Assembly (NCBI GenBank): GCA_026393985.1
Contig: JAPKZB010000005.1
Coordinates: 112,631-176,630 of the forward strand
Reading direction: 5' to 3'
DNA: 64,000 nt
Source: Acidobacteriota bacterium
Lineage (GTDB): Bacteria > Acidobacteriota > Terriglobia > Bryobacterales > Bryobacteraceae
In this document: positions 17,399 to 25,920 of the stretch, piece by piece
Position numbering within the stretch: position 1 is the stretch's first letter
Layout of the letters: each line of letters starts with the position of its first letter
The notes under the pieces: generated by a model
Database searches by the model: none
What the model was told of the DNA's origin: nothing
Seen by the model: only the letters and a program-made list of their open reading frames with translations
Position numbers and translations under genes: made by a program

Positions 17399-18157
17399 AT
17401 GCCCCGCGGCGAGTTTCCCCACTACATCGAATTCCGTCACGTCTATAAGACGTTCGACCGGCCTGTTTTAGTCGACTTCAATTTTCACATCGATTCCGGA
17501 CAGACCGTAGCCATCGTCGGCCGGTCCGGCGTCGGCAAGAGCGTCAGCCTCGGCCACATCATGGGCTTCTTGAAGCCGGACGCGGGCCAGGTCATCGTCG
17601 CCCATGAGGATACGACCAACTTCGGCGAGGCCGACCTGCGCCGCATCCGGAAAAAAGTCACCATGGTGTTCCAGTCCGGCGCCCTGTTTGACTCGCTCAC
17701 GGTGGGCGAGAACATCGAGTTCTCCCTCGAACTCCGCGAAGACTACGACGCCCAGAACAAAGAGGACGTCGTCATGGGACTGCTCGACCTTGTCGACCTG
17801 TCCGGCTACCGGGATGCCTTCCCCTCTGACCTTTCAACCGGCCATCGCCGCGCCGTCGCCATCGCACGCGCCCTCGCCGCGCAGCCCGAATGCATCCTCT
17901 ACGATGAACCCACCACAATGGTCGACCCCATCATGTCCGACCACCTCAGCAACCTCATGTTGCGCCTGAAGAGCCAGTTGAGGCTCACCTCGGCCGTCGT
18001 CACCCACGACCTCGACCTGATGCGCAAGGTAGCCGACTCGGTCATCTTCCTCCACGACAGCCGGATTATCTACTTCGGACCCGTCAGCGAACTCGACCGT
18101 TGCGATCACCCGCACATTCAAGAGTTCCTCGCCATGGATCGGGTCGAGATCACTTAG
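17399..18157 (+). CDS. ABC transporter ATPase, MlaF-like (phospholipid transport)
   Basis: This 252-residue protein has Walker A GRSGVGKS (about 41-48), a Q-loop in [18 protein letters not shown], signature [15 protein letters not shown], Walker [10 protein letters not shown] and a switch His in VVTHDLDL. The [12 protein letters not shown] pattern is characteristic of MlaF, which powers lipid movement between inner and outer membranes. The signature has STGHRR where MlaF normally has SGGMxxR, which may be functional divergence. The permease (MlaE) and MCE protein (MlaD) genes are not next to it, so its partners must be elsewhere. It begins immediately after the mobA stop. Confidence 0.85.
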   Translation: MPRGEFPHYIEFRHVYKTFDRPVLVDFNFHIDSGQTVAIVGRSGVGKSVSLGHIMGFLKPDAGQVIVAHEDTTNFGEADLRRIRKKVTMVFQSGALFDSLTVGENIEFSLELREDYDAQNKEDVVMGLLDLVDLSGYRDAFPSDLSTGHRRAVAIARALAAQPECILYDEPTTMVDPIMSDHLSNLMLRLKSQLRLTSAVVTHDLDLMRKVADSVIFLHDSRIIYFGPVSELDRCDHPHIQEFLAMDRVEIT

Positions 18158-18158
18158 A

Positions 18159-18164
18159 TACAAT
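18159..18164 (+). promoter_or_regulatory. Possible -10 box upstream of KDG kinase gene
   Basis: TACAAT matches the -10 consensus at five of six positions and lies 13 nt before the ATG at 18178, in the 20-bp gap after the ATPase gene. No clear -35 is seen. It could give the sugar operon its own promoter. Confidence 0.35.
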
Positions 18165-18177
18165 AGGGCCGTCGCCC

Positions 18178-19212
18178 ATGTCGAAACTTATCATCTCCTT
18201 CGGCGAGATCATGCTCCGTCTCGCCCCCCCGAATTTTGAACGGTTCCTGCAGTCGCCGCAGTTCCTGGCCACCTTTGGCGGTGGCGAAGCCAACGTTGCC
18301 GTTGCCGTCTCCGGCTTCGGACTGCCCGCCCGGTACCTCACCGTGCTGCCCGCCAACAACGCGCTGACCGATTCATTTATCGGCGAAATGCGCCGCTTCA
18401 ACGTCGATGCTAACCACATCGTCCGCGGCAAGGGCCGCTTCGGCATCTACTTTGTCGAGACCGGCGCCAACCAACGCCCCTCGAAGGTGCTCTATGACCG
18501 CGAAGGGTCGGCCATTGCCCTGGCTCAGCCCGGAGCAATCGATTGGACCTCGGCTCTGGCCGGCGGCACCTGGTTCCACATCACCGGCATCACCCCGGCC
18601 ATCTCCGAGTCGGCCGCCGCACTCGCCATTGAAAGCGTCAAGGCCGCCCGCGCCGCCGGTTTAAAGGTCTCCTGCGATCTCAACTTCCGCAAGAACCTCT
18701 GGAAGTGGGGCAAAACGGCCGCTGAGTTCATGCCCGAACTGTTTCGGTACGTCGACGTTGGCATCGCCAACGAAGAGGATTGCCAGATGACGCTCGGCAT
18801 CAAGAACGATGCCGACGTGCACTCGGGCGAGCTCGATCTCGGGCAGTATGAAAAGCTCTCGAACGCCGTGCTGGCCGCCTACCCGCAGCTCGAACTCATC
18901 GCCATCACCCTGCGCGAATCCCATAGCGCGAGCCACAACGGCTGGTCGGCCTGCCTGAACAACCGCAAAGAGTTCCTGCACTCCCAGCACTACGAGATCC
19001 GCAACATCGTCGACCGCGTTGGCGGCGGCGACTGCTTCGCCGGCGGTCTCCTCTACGGCCTCAACGCTCTCGGCAGTCACCAGGAAGCGCTCGAGTTCGC
19101 CGTCGCCTCCTCCTGTCTAAAGCACTCCATACCGGGCGACTTCAACCGCTTCTCGGCCGATGAGGTGCACGGCCTGATCAAGGGCGGAGGTTCGGGCCGT
19201 GTGCAGCGCTAG
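18178..19212 (+). CDS. 2-keto-3-deoxygluconate kinase-like PfkB sugar kinase
   Basis: This 344-residue protein begins [22 protein letters not shown] and has [17 protein letters not shown], the PfkB N-terminal signature. The C-terminal anion-hole motif is GGGDCFAGG, with catalytic Asp285. The opening resembles KdgK, which phosphorylates 2-keto-3-deoxygluconate in uronate and pectin/alginate breakdown, but related kinases use fructose or other sugars. The track start at 18100 overlaps the ATPase gene; the ATG at 18178 fits the family start. Its last 14 bp overlap the next gene, implying coupled translation. Confidence 0.85.
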   Translation: MSKLIISFGEIMLRLAPPNFERFLQSPQFLATFGGGEANVAVAVSGFGLPARYLTVLPANNALTDSFIGEMRRFNVDANHIVRGKGRFGIYFVETGANQRPSKVLYDREGSAIALAQPGAIDWTSALAGGTWFHITGITPAISESAAALAIESVKAARAAGLKVSCDLNFRKNLWKWGKTAAEFMPELFRYVDVGIANEEDCQMTLGIKNDADVHSGELDLGQYEKLSNAVLAAYPQLELIAITLRESHSASHNGWSACLNNRKEFLHSQHYEIRNIVDRVGGGDCFAGGLLYGLNALGSHQEALEFAVASSCLKHSIPGDFNRFSADEVHGLIKGGGSGRVQR

Positions 19213-20653
19213 AGTTCTTCTGCTGTGGGCCGCCGCCGTGGCGGCCCTGCCGGCCGAGACCTACGTTTCGCGGGTGGATGGATCGACCCAACCCTATCGC
19301 GTCCATGTGCCGGCGCAATTTGACGAAACCAAGCCAATGCGCCTCGACGTCATTCTGCACGGCCGCAACGCCAAGATCACCCCGGAAAGCTTCCTCGCGG
19401 CCAAGCCGCACGTGGTCACCGACCGCATCGAACTCGAAGTCTACGGCCGCGGCAACAACGCCTACCGCTGGGCCGGCGAAACCGACGTCTTTGAAGCCAT
19501 CGCCGCCGTGCGCGCCAAGTATAAGATCGACCCCGACCGCATTGTGCTCCGCGGCTTTTCGATGGGCGGCGCCGGCACCTGGCACCTCGGGCTGCACCAT
19601 CCCTCCACCTGGGCCGCCATCGAAGCCGGCGCCGGGTTTACCGAAACCATCAATTATGCGAAACGAACCCAATTGACCCCGGTCGAGCGGGCCGGCCTGC
19701 ATATCTACGACGCCGTCGACTACGCCGCCAATCTCCAACTCGTGCCCGGCGTCGGCTACGGCGGCGAACTCGACCCGCAGTTGAAGGCCTCCCAGAACAT
19801 CAAAGAGGCCGTGGCGAACCTCACCGGCCTCCGCGCCCTCTGGCTCGTCGGCCCCAAGACCGAACACAAGTGGCACCCCGAAAGCAGAGCAGCCTCGGAG
19901 GCCTTTCTCGCTCGTAGTCTGCCCCGCAAGGCTAACGATCCCTACCGCTTCCTCACCTACACCCCGCGCTTCGGCGACGGCCGCATCGAGGCCCTCGAAA
20001 CGCTCTATCAGCCGGCCACCATCGAGCAGTCTGGCTCCACCGTGACCACCAAGAACGTGGCGATGCTGCGCCTGCCGCAGGGCAGCTACATAATCGACGG
20101 CCAAAAGCTGACCGGCGCCGTATTCCACAAAGCGGACGGCCGCTGGCGCACGGGCGAACCCAAGGGGTTGATCAAGCGGAAGGGCCTGCAGGGGCCCATT
20201 GATGACGCCTTCCTCGACCGGTTCGTTTCGATTGGCGAACCCGACCCCACCTTCGCCGCCAACTGGAAACGCCACATGAACGGGCAACTGCTGCGGGCCG
20301 ACGGGCCCGTCAACAACGCTCATCTCGTCCTGTGGGGATCCCCCGAAACGAACCCAACGCTGAAGAAAATTCTGCCCCGGCTGCCGGTGCAGTGGAAGAA
20401 TGGCCGGATCACCATCAAAGGCCAGAGTTTCGATGCCACGACGCACACCCTGGCGATGATCTATCCGAACCCGCTGAACCCTTTAAAGTACGTGGTGCTC
20501 AACTCCGGGCACACCTTCGGCACCAAGGATTTTGAAGGCACCAATGCCCTGCTCTATCCTCGCTACGGCGACTACGCCGTGATCGAGAAGGCCACGGGCG
20601 CCGTCAAGCTCGCAGGCTATTTCGATAGCCGGTGGCGCTTTGCTGATCAATAG
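19199..20653 (+). CDS. Secreted alpha/beta-hydrolase, paralogue 2
   Basis: This complete 484-residue member of the three-paralogue family starts at GTG 19199. A signal peptide ([19 protein letters not shown]) is followed by [17 protein letters not shown], an oxyanion-region VILHGR, and the elbow GFSMGGAG (Ser121). The candidate His is in [13 protein letters not shown]. The C-terminal part carries [11 protein letters not shown] and [16 protein letters not shown], as in the other two copies. An esterase or peptidase acting on an extracellular polymer is inferred; the substrate is unknown. It overlaps the kinase genes on either side by 14 bp each, so it belongs to the sugar operon. Confidence 0.82.
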   Translation: MCSARVLLLWAAAVAALPAETYVSRVDGSTQPYRVHVPAQFDETKPMRLDVILHGRNAKITPESFLAAKPHVVTDRIELEVYGRGNNAYRWAGETDVFEAIAAVRAKYKIDPDRIVLRGFSMGGAGTWHLGLHHPSTWAAIEAGAGFTETINYAKRTQLTPVERAGLHIYDAVDYAANLQLVPGVGYGGELDPQLKASQNIKEAVANLTGLRALWLVGPKTEHKWHPESRAASEAFLARSLPRKANDPYRFLTYTPRFGDGRIEALETLYQPATIEQSGSTVTTKNVAMLRLPQGSYIIDGQKLTGAVFHKADGRWRTGEPKGLIKRKGLQGPIDDAFLDRFVSIGEPDPTFAANWKRHMNGQLLRADGPVNNAHLVLWGSPETNPTLKKILPRLPVQWKNGRITIKGQSFDATTHTLAMIYPNPLNPLKYVVLNSGHTFGTKDFEGTNALLYPRYGDYAVIEKATGAVKLAGYFDSRWRFADQ

Positions 20654-21683
20654 CACGGCGCCGATCCGCATCTGCGACAACGGCGGGTGGACCGATACCT
20701 GGTTTGCCCGCCACGGAAGCATCTTCAACATCGCAGTGCATCCCTGCGCGGAGGTGCAGTTGCGGGTTAAGCCGCTCGACGGTGGGCCCCGCATCACCAT
20801 CCACGCCGAGAACTACGGCGAGCGCTACTCGATCGAGCCGCCGCGCGGACGCTACTCGAAACATCCGCTGCTCGAAGCGGCCTTTGATGCGATGTCGATC
20901 CCGAACGAGATCGCCATCGAAGTCTCCATCTACTGCGAGGCGCCGGCCGGGTGTTCGACAGGCACTTCGGCCGCGGTGAGCGTGGCGCTGATCGGTGCCC
21001 TCGATTGCCTCACGCCCGGCCGTTTGCACCCGCAGGAGGTGGCGCTGATCGCCCAACAGATCGAGACGCGGCTACTGGGTCAGCAGTGCGGCATTCAGGA
21101 TCAACTGGCCAGCGCCATAGGCGGCATCAACTTCATCGAGATGCACGCCTACCCCGCGGCCACCGTGCATCCCCTCGTGCTGCCGGAGGAGACGGCCTGG
21201 GAGCTCGAGTCGCGCCTGGCGCTGATTTTCGTCGGCGATTCGCACAGCTCTTCGGCGGTGCATGAGAAAGTCATCGCGAGCCTGTCGGCCGAAGACCGCC
21301 GCCTGGCGCCGCTGCGCGAGACGGCGGCCGCCTCGCGCGATGCGTTGCTGGCAGCCGATTGGGCAGCCTTTGGCCGTGCCATGATCGCCAACACGGAGGC
21401 GCAGCGCGGGCTGCACCCCGATCTGGTTGGCCCGGCGCACCAGCGCATTATCGATATGGCGCGCGAACACGGTGCGCTGGGCTGGAAGGTGAACGGCGCG
21501 GGCGGCGACGGCGGATCGGTGACGCTGTTGGGCGGGGCCGGCCGCGGGGCGCAGCGCAGCCTCTTGCGTACGATTGGCGAGGAGAACCGGCGGTTTCAAT
21601 CGATCCCCATCCGGCTGTGTGCCGCCGGGTTGCGCCGCTGGCGGAGCGAGACTTCCGCCGGTTGGAACTTCCCAACGTCGTAA
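20640..21683 (+). CDS. GHMP-family sugar kinase (HddA/heptose-7-phosphate kinase-like)
   Basis: This 347-residue protein starts at a TTG inside the end of the hydrolase gene (14-bp overlap). The opening [18 protein letters not shown] matches the substrate-binding start of heptose-phosphate and fucose/galactose-type GHMP kinases. The ATP loop is APAGCSTGTSAAVSVAL and the C-terminal glycine motif is KVNGAGGDGGSVTLL. HddA kinases make heptose 1,7-bisphosphate for S-layer or LPS sugars, but no partner enzymes (HddC, isomerase, phosphatase) are nearby. Its place beside a KDG-type kinase and an oxidoreductase suggests sugar salvage instead. The substrate is uncertain. Confidence 0.78.
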   Translation: MLINSTAPIRICDNGGWTDTWFARHGSIFNIAVHPCAEVQLRVKPLDGGPRITIHAENYGERYSIEPPRGRYSKHPLLEAAFDAMSIPNEIAIEVSIYCEAPAGCSTGTSAAVSVALIGALDCLTPGRLHPQEVALIAQQIETRLLGQQCGIQDQLASAIGGINFIEMHAYPAATVHPLVLPEETAWELESRLALIFVGDSHSSSAVHEKVIASLSAEDRRLAPLRETAAASRDALLAADWAAFGRAMIANTEAQRGLHPDLVGPAHQRIIDMAREHGALGWKVNGAGGDGGSVTLLGGAGRGAQRSLLRTIGEENRRFQSIPIRLCAAGLRRWRSETSAGWNFPTS

Positions 21684-21708
21684 AGATCACGTTACAGTAG
21701 GTGGATCT

Positions 21709-23010
21709 ATGTCCACCGTCACCCGTCGCGCAGCCCTCGCGGCGCCCTTTTTCCTCAAGAATCTGCTCTCGGCCCCGCCGAGCGACCGCGTCCGTCTGGC
21801 TTCGTTCGGCGGCGGCGGCATGGCGTGGGCGACCCTGCACGGGATCGCCACGCACCCCAATGTCGATCTGGTCTGCGTGGCCGACGTCGACACCACGCGC
21901 ACCGGCCGCGTCCAATCCACCTATCCGAAGGCCACTCTGCACCAGGACTGGCGCAAGATGCTCGACACCAACTATCAGAACCTCGACGCCGTCTGCGTGG
22001 GCACGCCGGACCACATGCACGCTCCGCAGACCATGGCCGCCATGCGCCGCGGCCTGCATGCCTATTGTCAAAAGCCGCTCACCTCGCATGTGCACGAAGC
22101 CCGGCAACTCACCAAGTATGCCGCTGCTAAGGGCCTGGTGACGCAGATGGGCATTCAGGTCCATTCGAACGCCGAGTATCAGATCGCCGTGGCGCTGGTG
22201 CATCAGGGCGCCATCGGCAAGGTGAAAGAGGTGCACGCCTGGTCGAATAAGAAGTGGGGCGACGAAGCCCCGCGGCCCACCCAGACCGACCCCGTACCCG
22301 CCACGCTCGACTGGGACGGCTGGATTGGCGTCGCCCGCCCCGAACCCTACATCAAGAACTACTGCCATCCCGGCAACTGGCGCAAGCGCCTCGAGTTCGG
22401 CACCGGCACCTTCGGCGACATGGGCTGCCACATATACGACCCCGTCTTCGGCGCCCTGGGCCTTTCGGCGCCGCTGACGGTGCGGGCCGAGGGTCCAGCT
22501 CCGAACCAGCACAGCTACGCCACCAACGCGATTGTGAAGTACGTCTTCCCGGCCACGCCCTACAGCGCGGACAAGACCGTGGCGGTGACCTGGTACGACG
22601 GTGATGAGCGGCCGCCACAGGCCGTGCAGGCGCTGCTTGAAGGCGCCAAGCTGCCGGACCAGGGATCGATTATCCTCGGTACCAAGGGCGTGATGCTGGT
22701 TCCCCATGTGAAGATGCCGGAGCTCTATCCGAAGGCCGCCTTCGCCGGCTTCCAGATGCCCGACCTGCCGAAGAAGGATCATTACCATGAGTTCGTCGAG
22801 GCGATCCAGGGCAAGACGAAAACCTCCACCGCGTTCGCCTACTCCGGCCCGCTGAGCGAAACGGTGCTGCTCGGCAGCCTGGCCACGCGCTTCCCGCGGA
22901 CAACTCTCGAATGGGACTCGGCCCGGTTGAAGTTCCGCAACGAGAAGGCGGCCAACCAGTATTTGAAGCGGCGTTACCGCCCGGGTTGGAAGGTCAAGGG
23001 CCTGGGATAG
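21709..23010 (+). CDS. Gfo/Idh/MocA-family oxidoreductase, Tat-exported
   Basis: The track start at 21574 runs into the GHMP gene; the ATG at 21709 has an AGGTGGA ribosome site and begins a twin-arginine leader (TRRAALAAPFFLKNLL). The 433-residue product has a Rossmann segment (RLASFGGGGMAWATLHGIA...VCVADVD), DAVCVGTPDHMHA and the cofactor/catalytic motif YCQKPLTSHVHEARQL. Family members oxidise sugars or inositols with tightly bound NAD(P). Export points to a periplasmic, self-recycling glycoside-type reaction, as known for some Gfo/Idh proteins. It is followed without a gap by the outer-membrane barrel. Confidence 0.88.
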   Translation: MSTVTRRAALAAPFFLKNLLSAPPSDRVRLASFGGGGMAWATLHGIATHPNVDLVCVADVDTTRTGRVQSTYPKATLHQDWRKMLDTNYQNLDAVCVGTPDHMHAPQTMAAMRRGLHAYCQKPLTSHVHEARQLTKYAAAKGLVTQMGIQVHSNAEYQIAVALVHQGAIGKVKEVHAWSNKKWGDEAPRPTQTDPVPATLDWDGWIGVARPEPYIKNYCHPGNWRKRLEFGTGTFGDMGCHIYDPVFGALGLSAPLTVRAEGPAPNQHSYATNAIVKYVFPATPYSADKTVAVTWYDGDERPPQAVQALLEGAKLPDQGSIILGTKGVMLVPHVKMPELYPKAAFAGFQMPDLPKKDHYHEFVEAIQGKTKTSTAFAYSGPLSETVLLGSLATRFPRTTLEWDSARLKFRNEKAANQYLKRRYRPGWKVKGLG

Positions 23011-25503
23011 ATGCGACTTCTGCTGGCGGTTTGGGCGGTGGCGGCTTATGCCCAGTCGCCCAATATTCTCGGGCGCGTGGACGTGCAGAAGGGCGAAGCG
23101 CGGCGCAACGAGAACATCTTCATCACGGCGGTGGATAACAACACCCAGAAAGAGTCCAACGTCCGGCTGGGCACCACGGCGACAGCGGTTACCGAGTTCA
23201 ACGCAGCCTCGCGCTACTACGGAGCCGAGTTCGGCCTGGCGCCCGCGGGAGGACTCCACCTGACGGCGAGCCGGCCGGTGAAAGCCGTCCATGGCAATGT
23301 GCAGTGGACGCACGCCAATTCGGCGGTGGCGGCGCGGAGCTTTTTTCAGGCCGGTGGCGTGCTGCCGGCGCGGCAGAACATCCTGGCCGGCCGGATCACG
23401 GCGCCGTTGTGGAAGAACGCCGTGCTCGGCCTCGATGCCGCGCAGGACAACCGTTCCGGCTTCGTCAACGGCAACATCCTGGTGCCGCTGGCCTCCGAGC
23501 GGTCGTGTCTGTCGCCCGATGCGGCCGTATGCGGCATCATTAACCGGTTTCTGCGCGCCTGGCCCACCCTCGAACCGAACCGGACCGACATTGCGGCTCG
23601 GGCGCTGAACACGAATGCCCCGCAGGCGCTGGCGACTACTACCACCACCGCCCGCCTGGACCAATCGTTTGCCAAACACCGCTTGGCCGCGCGCCACAGC
23701 TGGATGCACCAGGACGTGGATGCCTTTCAGCTGGTGGCCGGACAGAACCCGGACACCACCACCAAGTCGCACGACGCCCGCCTCACCTGGACCTACACCC
23801 GAAGCGCCCGCACCGTGATCGACGCCACCGCCGCCTTCAGCCGCAACCGCACGCTGCTGGTGCCCGAACCGAACGCGGTGGGTCCGCAGGTGCTGATCGG
23901 CACGGCGTTTGAGAAGCTCGGCCCCGGCTCGTCGATCCCGCTCGACCGGGTGCAGAACCGCTTCCGCTACTCGCTGCGGCTGCAGCAGCGCTTTGCGCGG
24001 CACACCCTTGCGGCCGGGGCCGAATTCGCCCGGCTGCAGTTCAATGGCCGCGAGGCGTCCTCCAACCGCGGCAACCTTTACTTCCGCAACGACTTCGGCC
24101 GGGATGCGATTACCAACTTCCGGCTGGGCGCCATCAGCCGCTACAGTTTTGCCGTGGGCAGCCTCGACCGCGGTTTCCGGCGAAACGAACCCACGCTTTT
24201 TATTCAGGACGTGTGGCGGCCCTCAACGAACCTCGCCTTCGACGCCGGGCTGCGTTATCAGCCGCAGACCGGCATCAACGAGGTGAACAACCTCACGCCG
24301 ATTCCCTTCCGCTGCGACTGCAATAACCTTGCCCCGAATCTGGGTCTGGCCTGGCGCCGGATCCGTCTGGCCTATTCCACGCAGTTTGGTGAAATCTTTC
24401 CGGCCACGCTGCAGCAGCTGCGCTGGAACCCGCCGGGGTTTCAGAAGATCGAAAACCAGGCTCCGCCGCTGCTCGATCCGCTGGCCGGCGTGACGCTCGA
24501 CCCCAACGGCCGCGCCATCTTCTTCACTGTTCCCCGGAACCTGCAGACTCCGTACTCGCATCAGTTCAGCCTGTCGCTCGCGCTGCCCCTGCCCGTGGTG
24601 CTCGGTAAGCTCGAGGCGGCCTACATCGGCAGCCGCACCTGGAAGCTCCTCTATGCCCTGTATTTGAACCGCGCCGAGCCGATGGCCGGGATTCCGCAGA
24701 CCACCGCCACCATCAACGACCGGCGGCGCGATCCCCGCTACTTTGACTACCGCGTCATCACCAACGCCCCGCGCGCCTACTTTGACGCCGGCAAACTGAC
24801 CCACTCGCTGAACACCAAAAGCGGGCTTTCGCTTGAGACCTCCTATTGGTTTTCGAAAGCGATCGACACCGGGGCGAACTACGTCAACATCGCCGCCGGC
24901 GACGATGCCATGCAGGGACAGTCCCAGACCCCGTTCAACATCGCGGCGGACCTGAAAGGCGTTAGCGATTTCGACCAGACCCACGCGCTGCTCACGCGCC
25001 TGTCCTATGAGATTCCGCTGCGGCAGCGCCTCGTGCGCCACTGGCGGATTGCCACGATCTTCGTCGCCAAATCCGGCATCCCGTTCAAAATCATTACCGG
25101 CGCCGACTCGCCCGGCTTCGGCAACGTGGACGGCTCCCCCGGCGACCGGCCCAATCTCCTGAGTCCCGAGATTCTGGGCCGCACCATCAGCCATCCGGAC
25201 GTAGCCGCGGCGCTGCTGCCGCGGAGCGCGTTTGCTTATCCCAATCCGACCGATCCCCGCGGCAACCTTGGCAACAATGTCTTCCGGCGGGCCGGCTACC
25301 GCAACCTGAATGCGAACGTTGAAAGACGATTTACGCTGCCCCACGAACGCGCAATCTCGTTCCGGGCCGAGGCCATCAACGCGCTGAACACGCCGCAATT
25401 CGCCGAGCCGGTGGGCGACCTATCCAATCCGGCTTTCGGCAAGATTACCAATACCTTGAACGACGGCCGCACGTTCCGCTTTTCGCTCAGTCTGGACTTT
25501 TAA
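23011..25503 (+). CDS. Large outer-membrane beta-barrel protein (TonB-receptor-like, no clear plug)
   Basis: This 830-residue protein has a short signal peptide (MRLLLAVWAVAAYAQS). Alternating amphipathic strands run through the chain, and it ends FRFSLSLDF, a typical C-terminal beta-signal with terminal Phe. Segments such as GNLGNNVFRRAGYRNLNANVERRF and FRAEAINALNTPQFAEP are typical of the TonB-dependent-receptor-like Oar/Cna-B barrel proteins abundant in Acidobacteria. The usual N-terminal carboxypeptidase-regulatory and plug domains are shortened or missing. It is probably an outer-membrane channel for the compound processed by the upstream enzymes. The start abuts the oxidoreductase stop. 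Confidence 0.8.
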   Translation: MRLLLAVWAVAAYAQSPNILGRVDVQKGEARRNENIFITAVDNNTQKESNVRLGTTATAVTEFNAASRYYGAEFGLAPAGGLHLTASRPVKAVHGNVQWTHANSAVAARSFFQAGGVLPARQNILAGRITAPLWKNAVLGLDAAQDNRSGFVNGNILVPLASERSCLSPDAAVCGIINRFLRAWPTLEPNRTDIAARALNTNAPQALATTTTTARLDQSFAKHRLAARHSWMHQDVDAFQLVAGQNPDTTTKSHDARLTWTYTRSARTVIDATAAFSRNRTLLVPEPNAVGPQVLIGTAFEKLGPGSSIPLDRVQNRFRYSLRLQQRFARHTLAAGAEFARLQFNGREASSNRGNLYFRNDFGRDAITNFRLGAISRYSFAVGSLDRGFRRNEPTLFIQDVWRPSTNLAFDAGLRYQPQTGINEVNNLTPIPFRCDCNNLAPNLGLAWRRIRLAYSTQFGEIFPATLQQLRWNPPGFQKIENQAPPLLDPLAGVTLDPNGRAIFFTVPRNLQTPYSHQFSLSLALPLPVVLGKLEAAYIGSRTWKLLYALYLNRAEPMAGIPQTTATINDRRRDPRYFDYRVITNAPRAYFDAGKLTHSLNTKSGLSLETSYWFSKAIDTGANYVNIAAGDDAMQGQSQTPFNIAADLKGVSDFDQTHALLTRLSYEIPLRQRLVRHWRIATIFVAKSGIPFKIITGADSPGFGNVDGSPGDRPNLLSPEILGRTISHPDVAAALLPRSAFAYPNPTDPRGNLGNNVFRRAGYRNLNANVERRFTLPHERAISFRAEAINALNTPQFAEPVGDLSNPAFGKITNTLNDGRTFRFSLSLDF

Positions 25504-25904
25504 GGAACCACAGCCTACGGGGTTTGTATTCAAAGACTTGGGGATATTGGCGCGGTGCGTTTTGCGGAAGGTTAGCCCCTTGGCGTTTTTCGGGCACACA
25601 GCTCCTCAAGACTCTGGAAGCCTGTCAGTGTGCGAGCGGATCTTTCCAAGAACTGGCAAAGAACTGGTAAGCACGAGCAGGGCCGAGTCGCGAAAAAAGA
25701 AAGGGCACTCTTTTAAACGGAATCAGCTAGCGGCAGTGCCACTGCTGTAACCAAGGGATTGTGCGCGGAACTCGGGACCAAGCTTTTGATCGGGCTCAAA
25801 GGCACCAGTGCCAGGACGGCCTACTTCCGCTGCTCGCGCTTGTCTAAGTCTGACACATCGCTCGCGCCCCGTTCCTTCTCACCGTTCCTTCTCACCGTTC
25901 CTTC
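25504..25904. other. Gene-free region between convergent genes
   Basis: About 400 bp separate the barrel gene and the convergent arylsulfotransferase-like gene. The short ORFs here lack ribosome sites and family features. Visible structure: an imperfect 11-bp repeat (AAGAACTGGCA/AAGAACTGGTA near 25651), a perfect short inverted repeat GCAGTG-C-CACTGC at about 25732-25744, and a 13-bp tandem array at the right end. No clear intrinsic terminator was found. Confidence 0.5.
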
Positions 25905-25920
25905 TCACCGTTCCTTCTCA
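25871..25920. repeat. 13-bp tandem repeat, about 3.9 copies
   Basis: The unit GTTCCTTCTCACC occurs three times without change at 25871, 25884 and 25897, then 11 bases of a fourth copy. The array contains the stop codon and last codons of the minus-strand gene. Read on the minus strand the unit is GAACGGTGAGAAG, which resembles the array near 53.6 kb. Confidence 0.97.

Noticed and set aside
21448-24003. 851-codon minus-strand ORF
   Set aside because: Shadow of the GHMP kinase, oxidoreductase and barrel genes; no motifs.
25871-25920. CRISPR array
   Set aside because: Units are 13 bp with no spacers.
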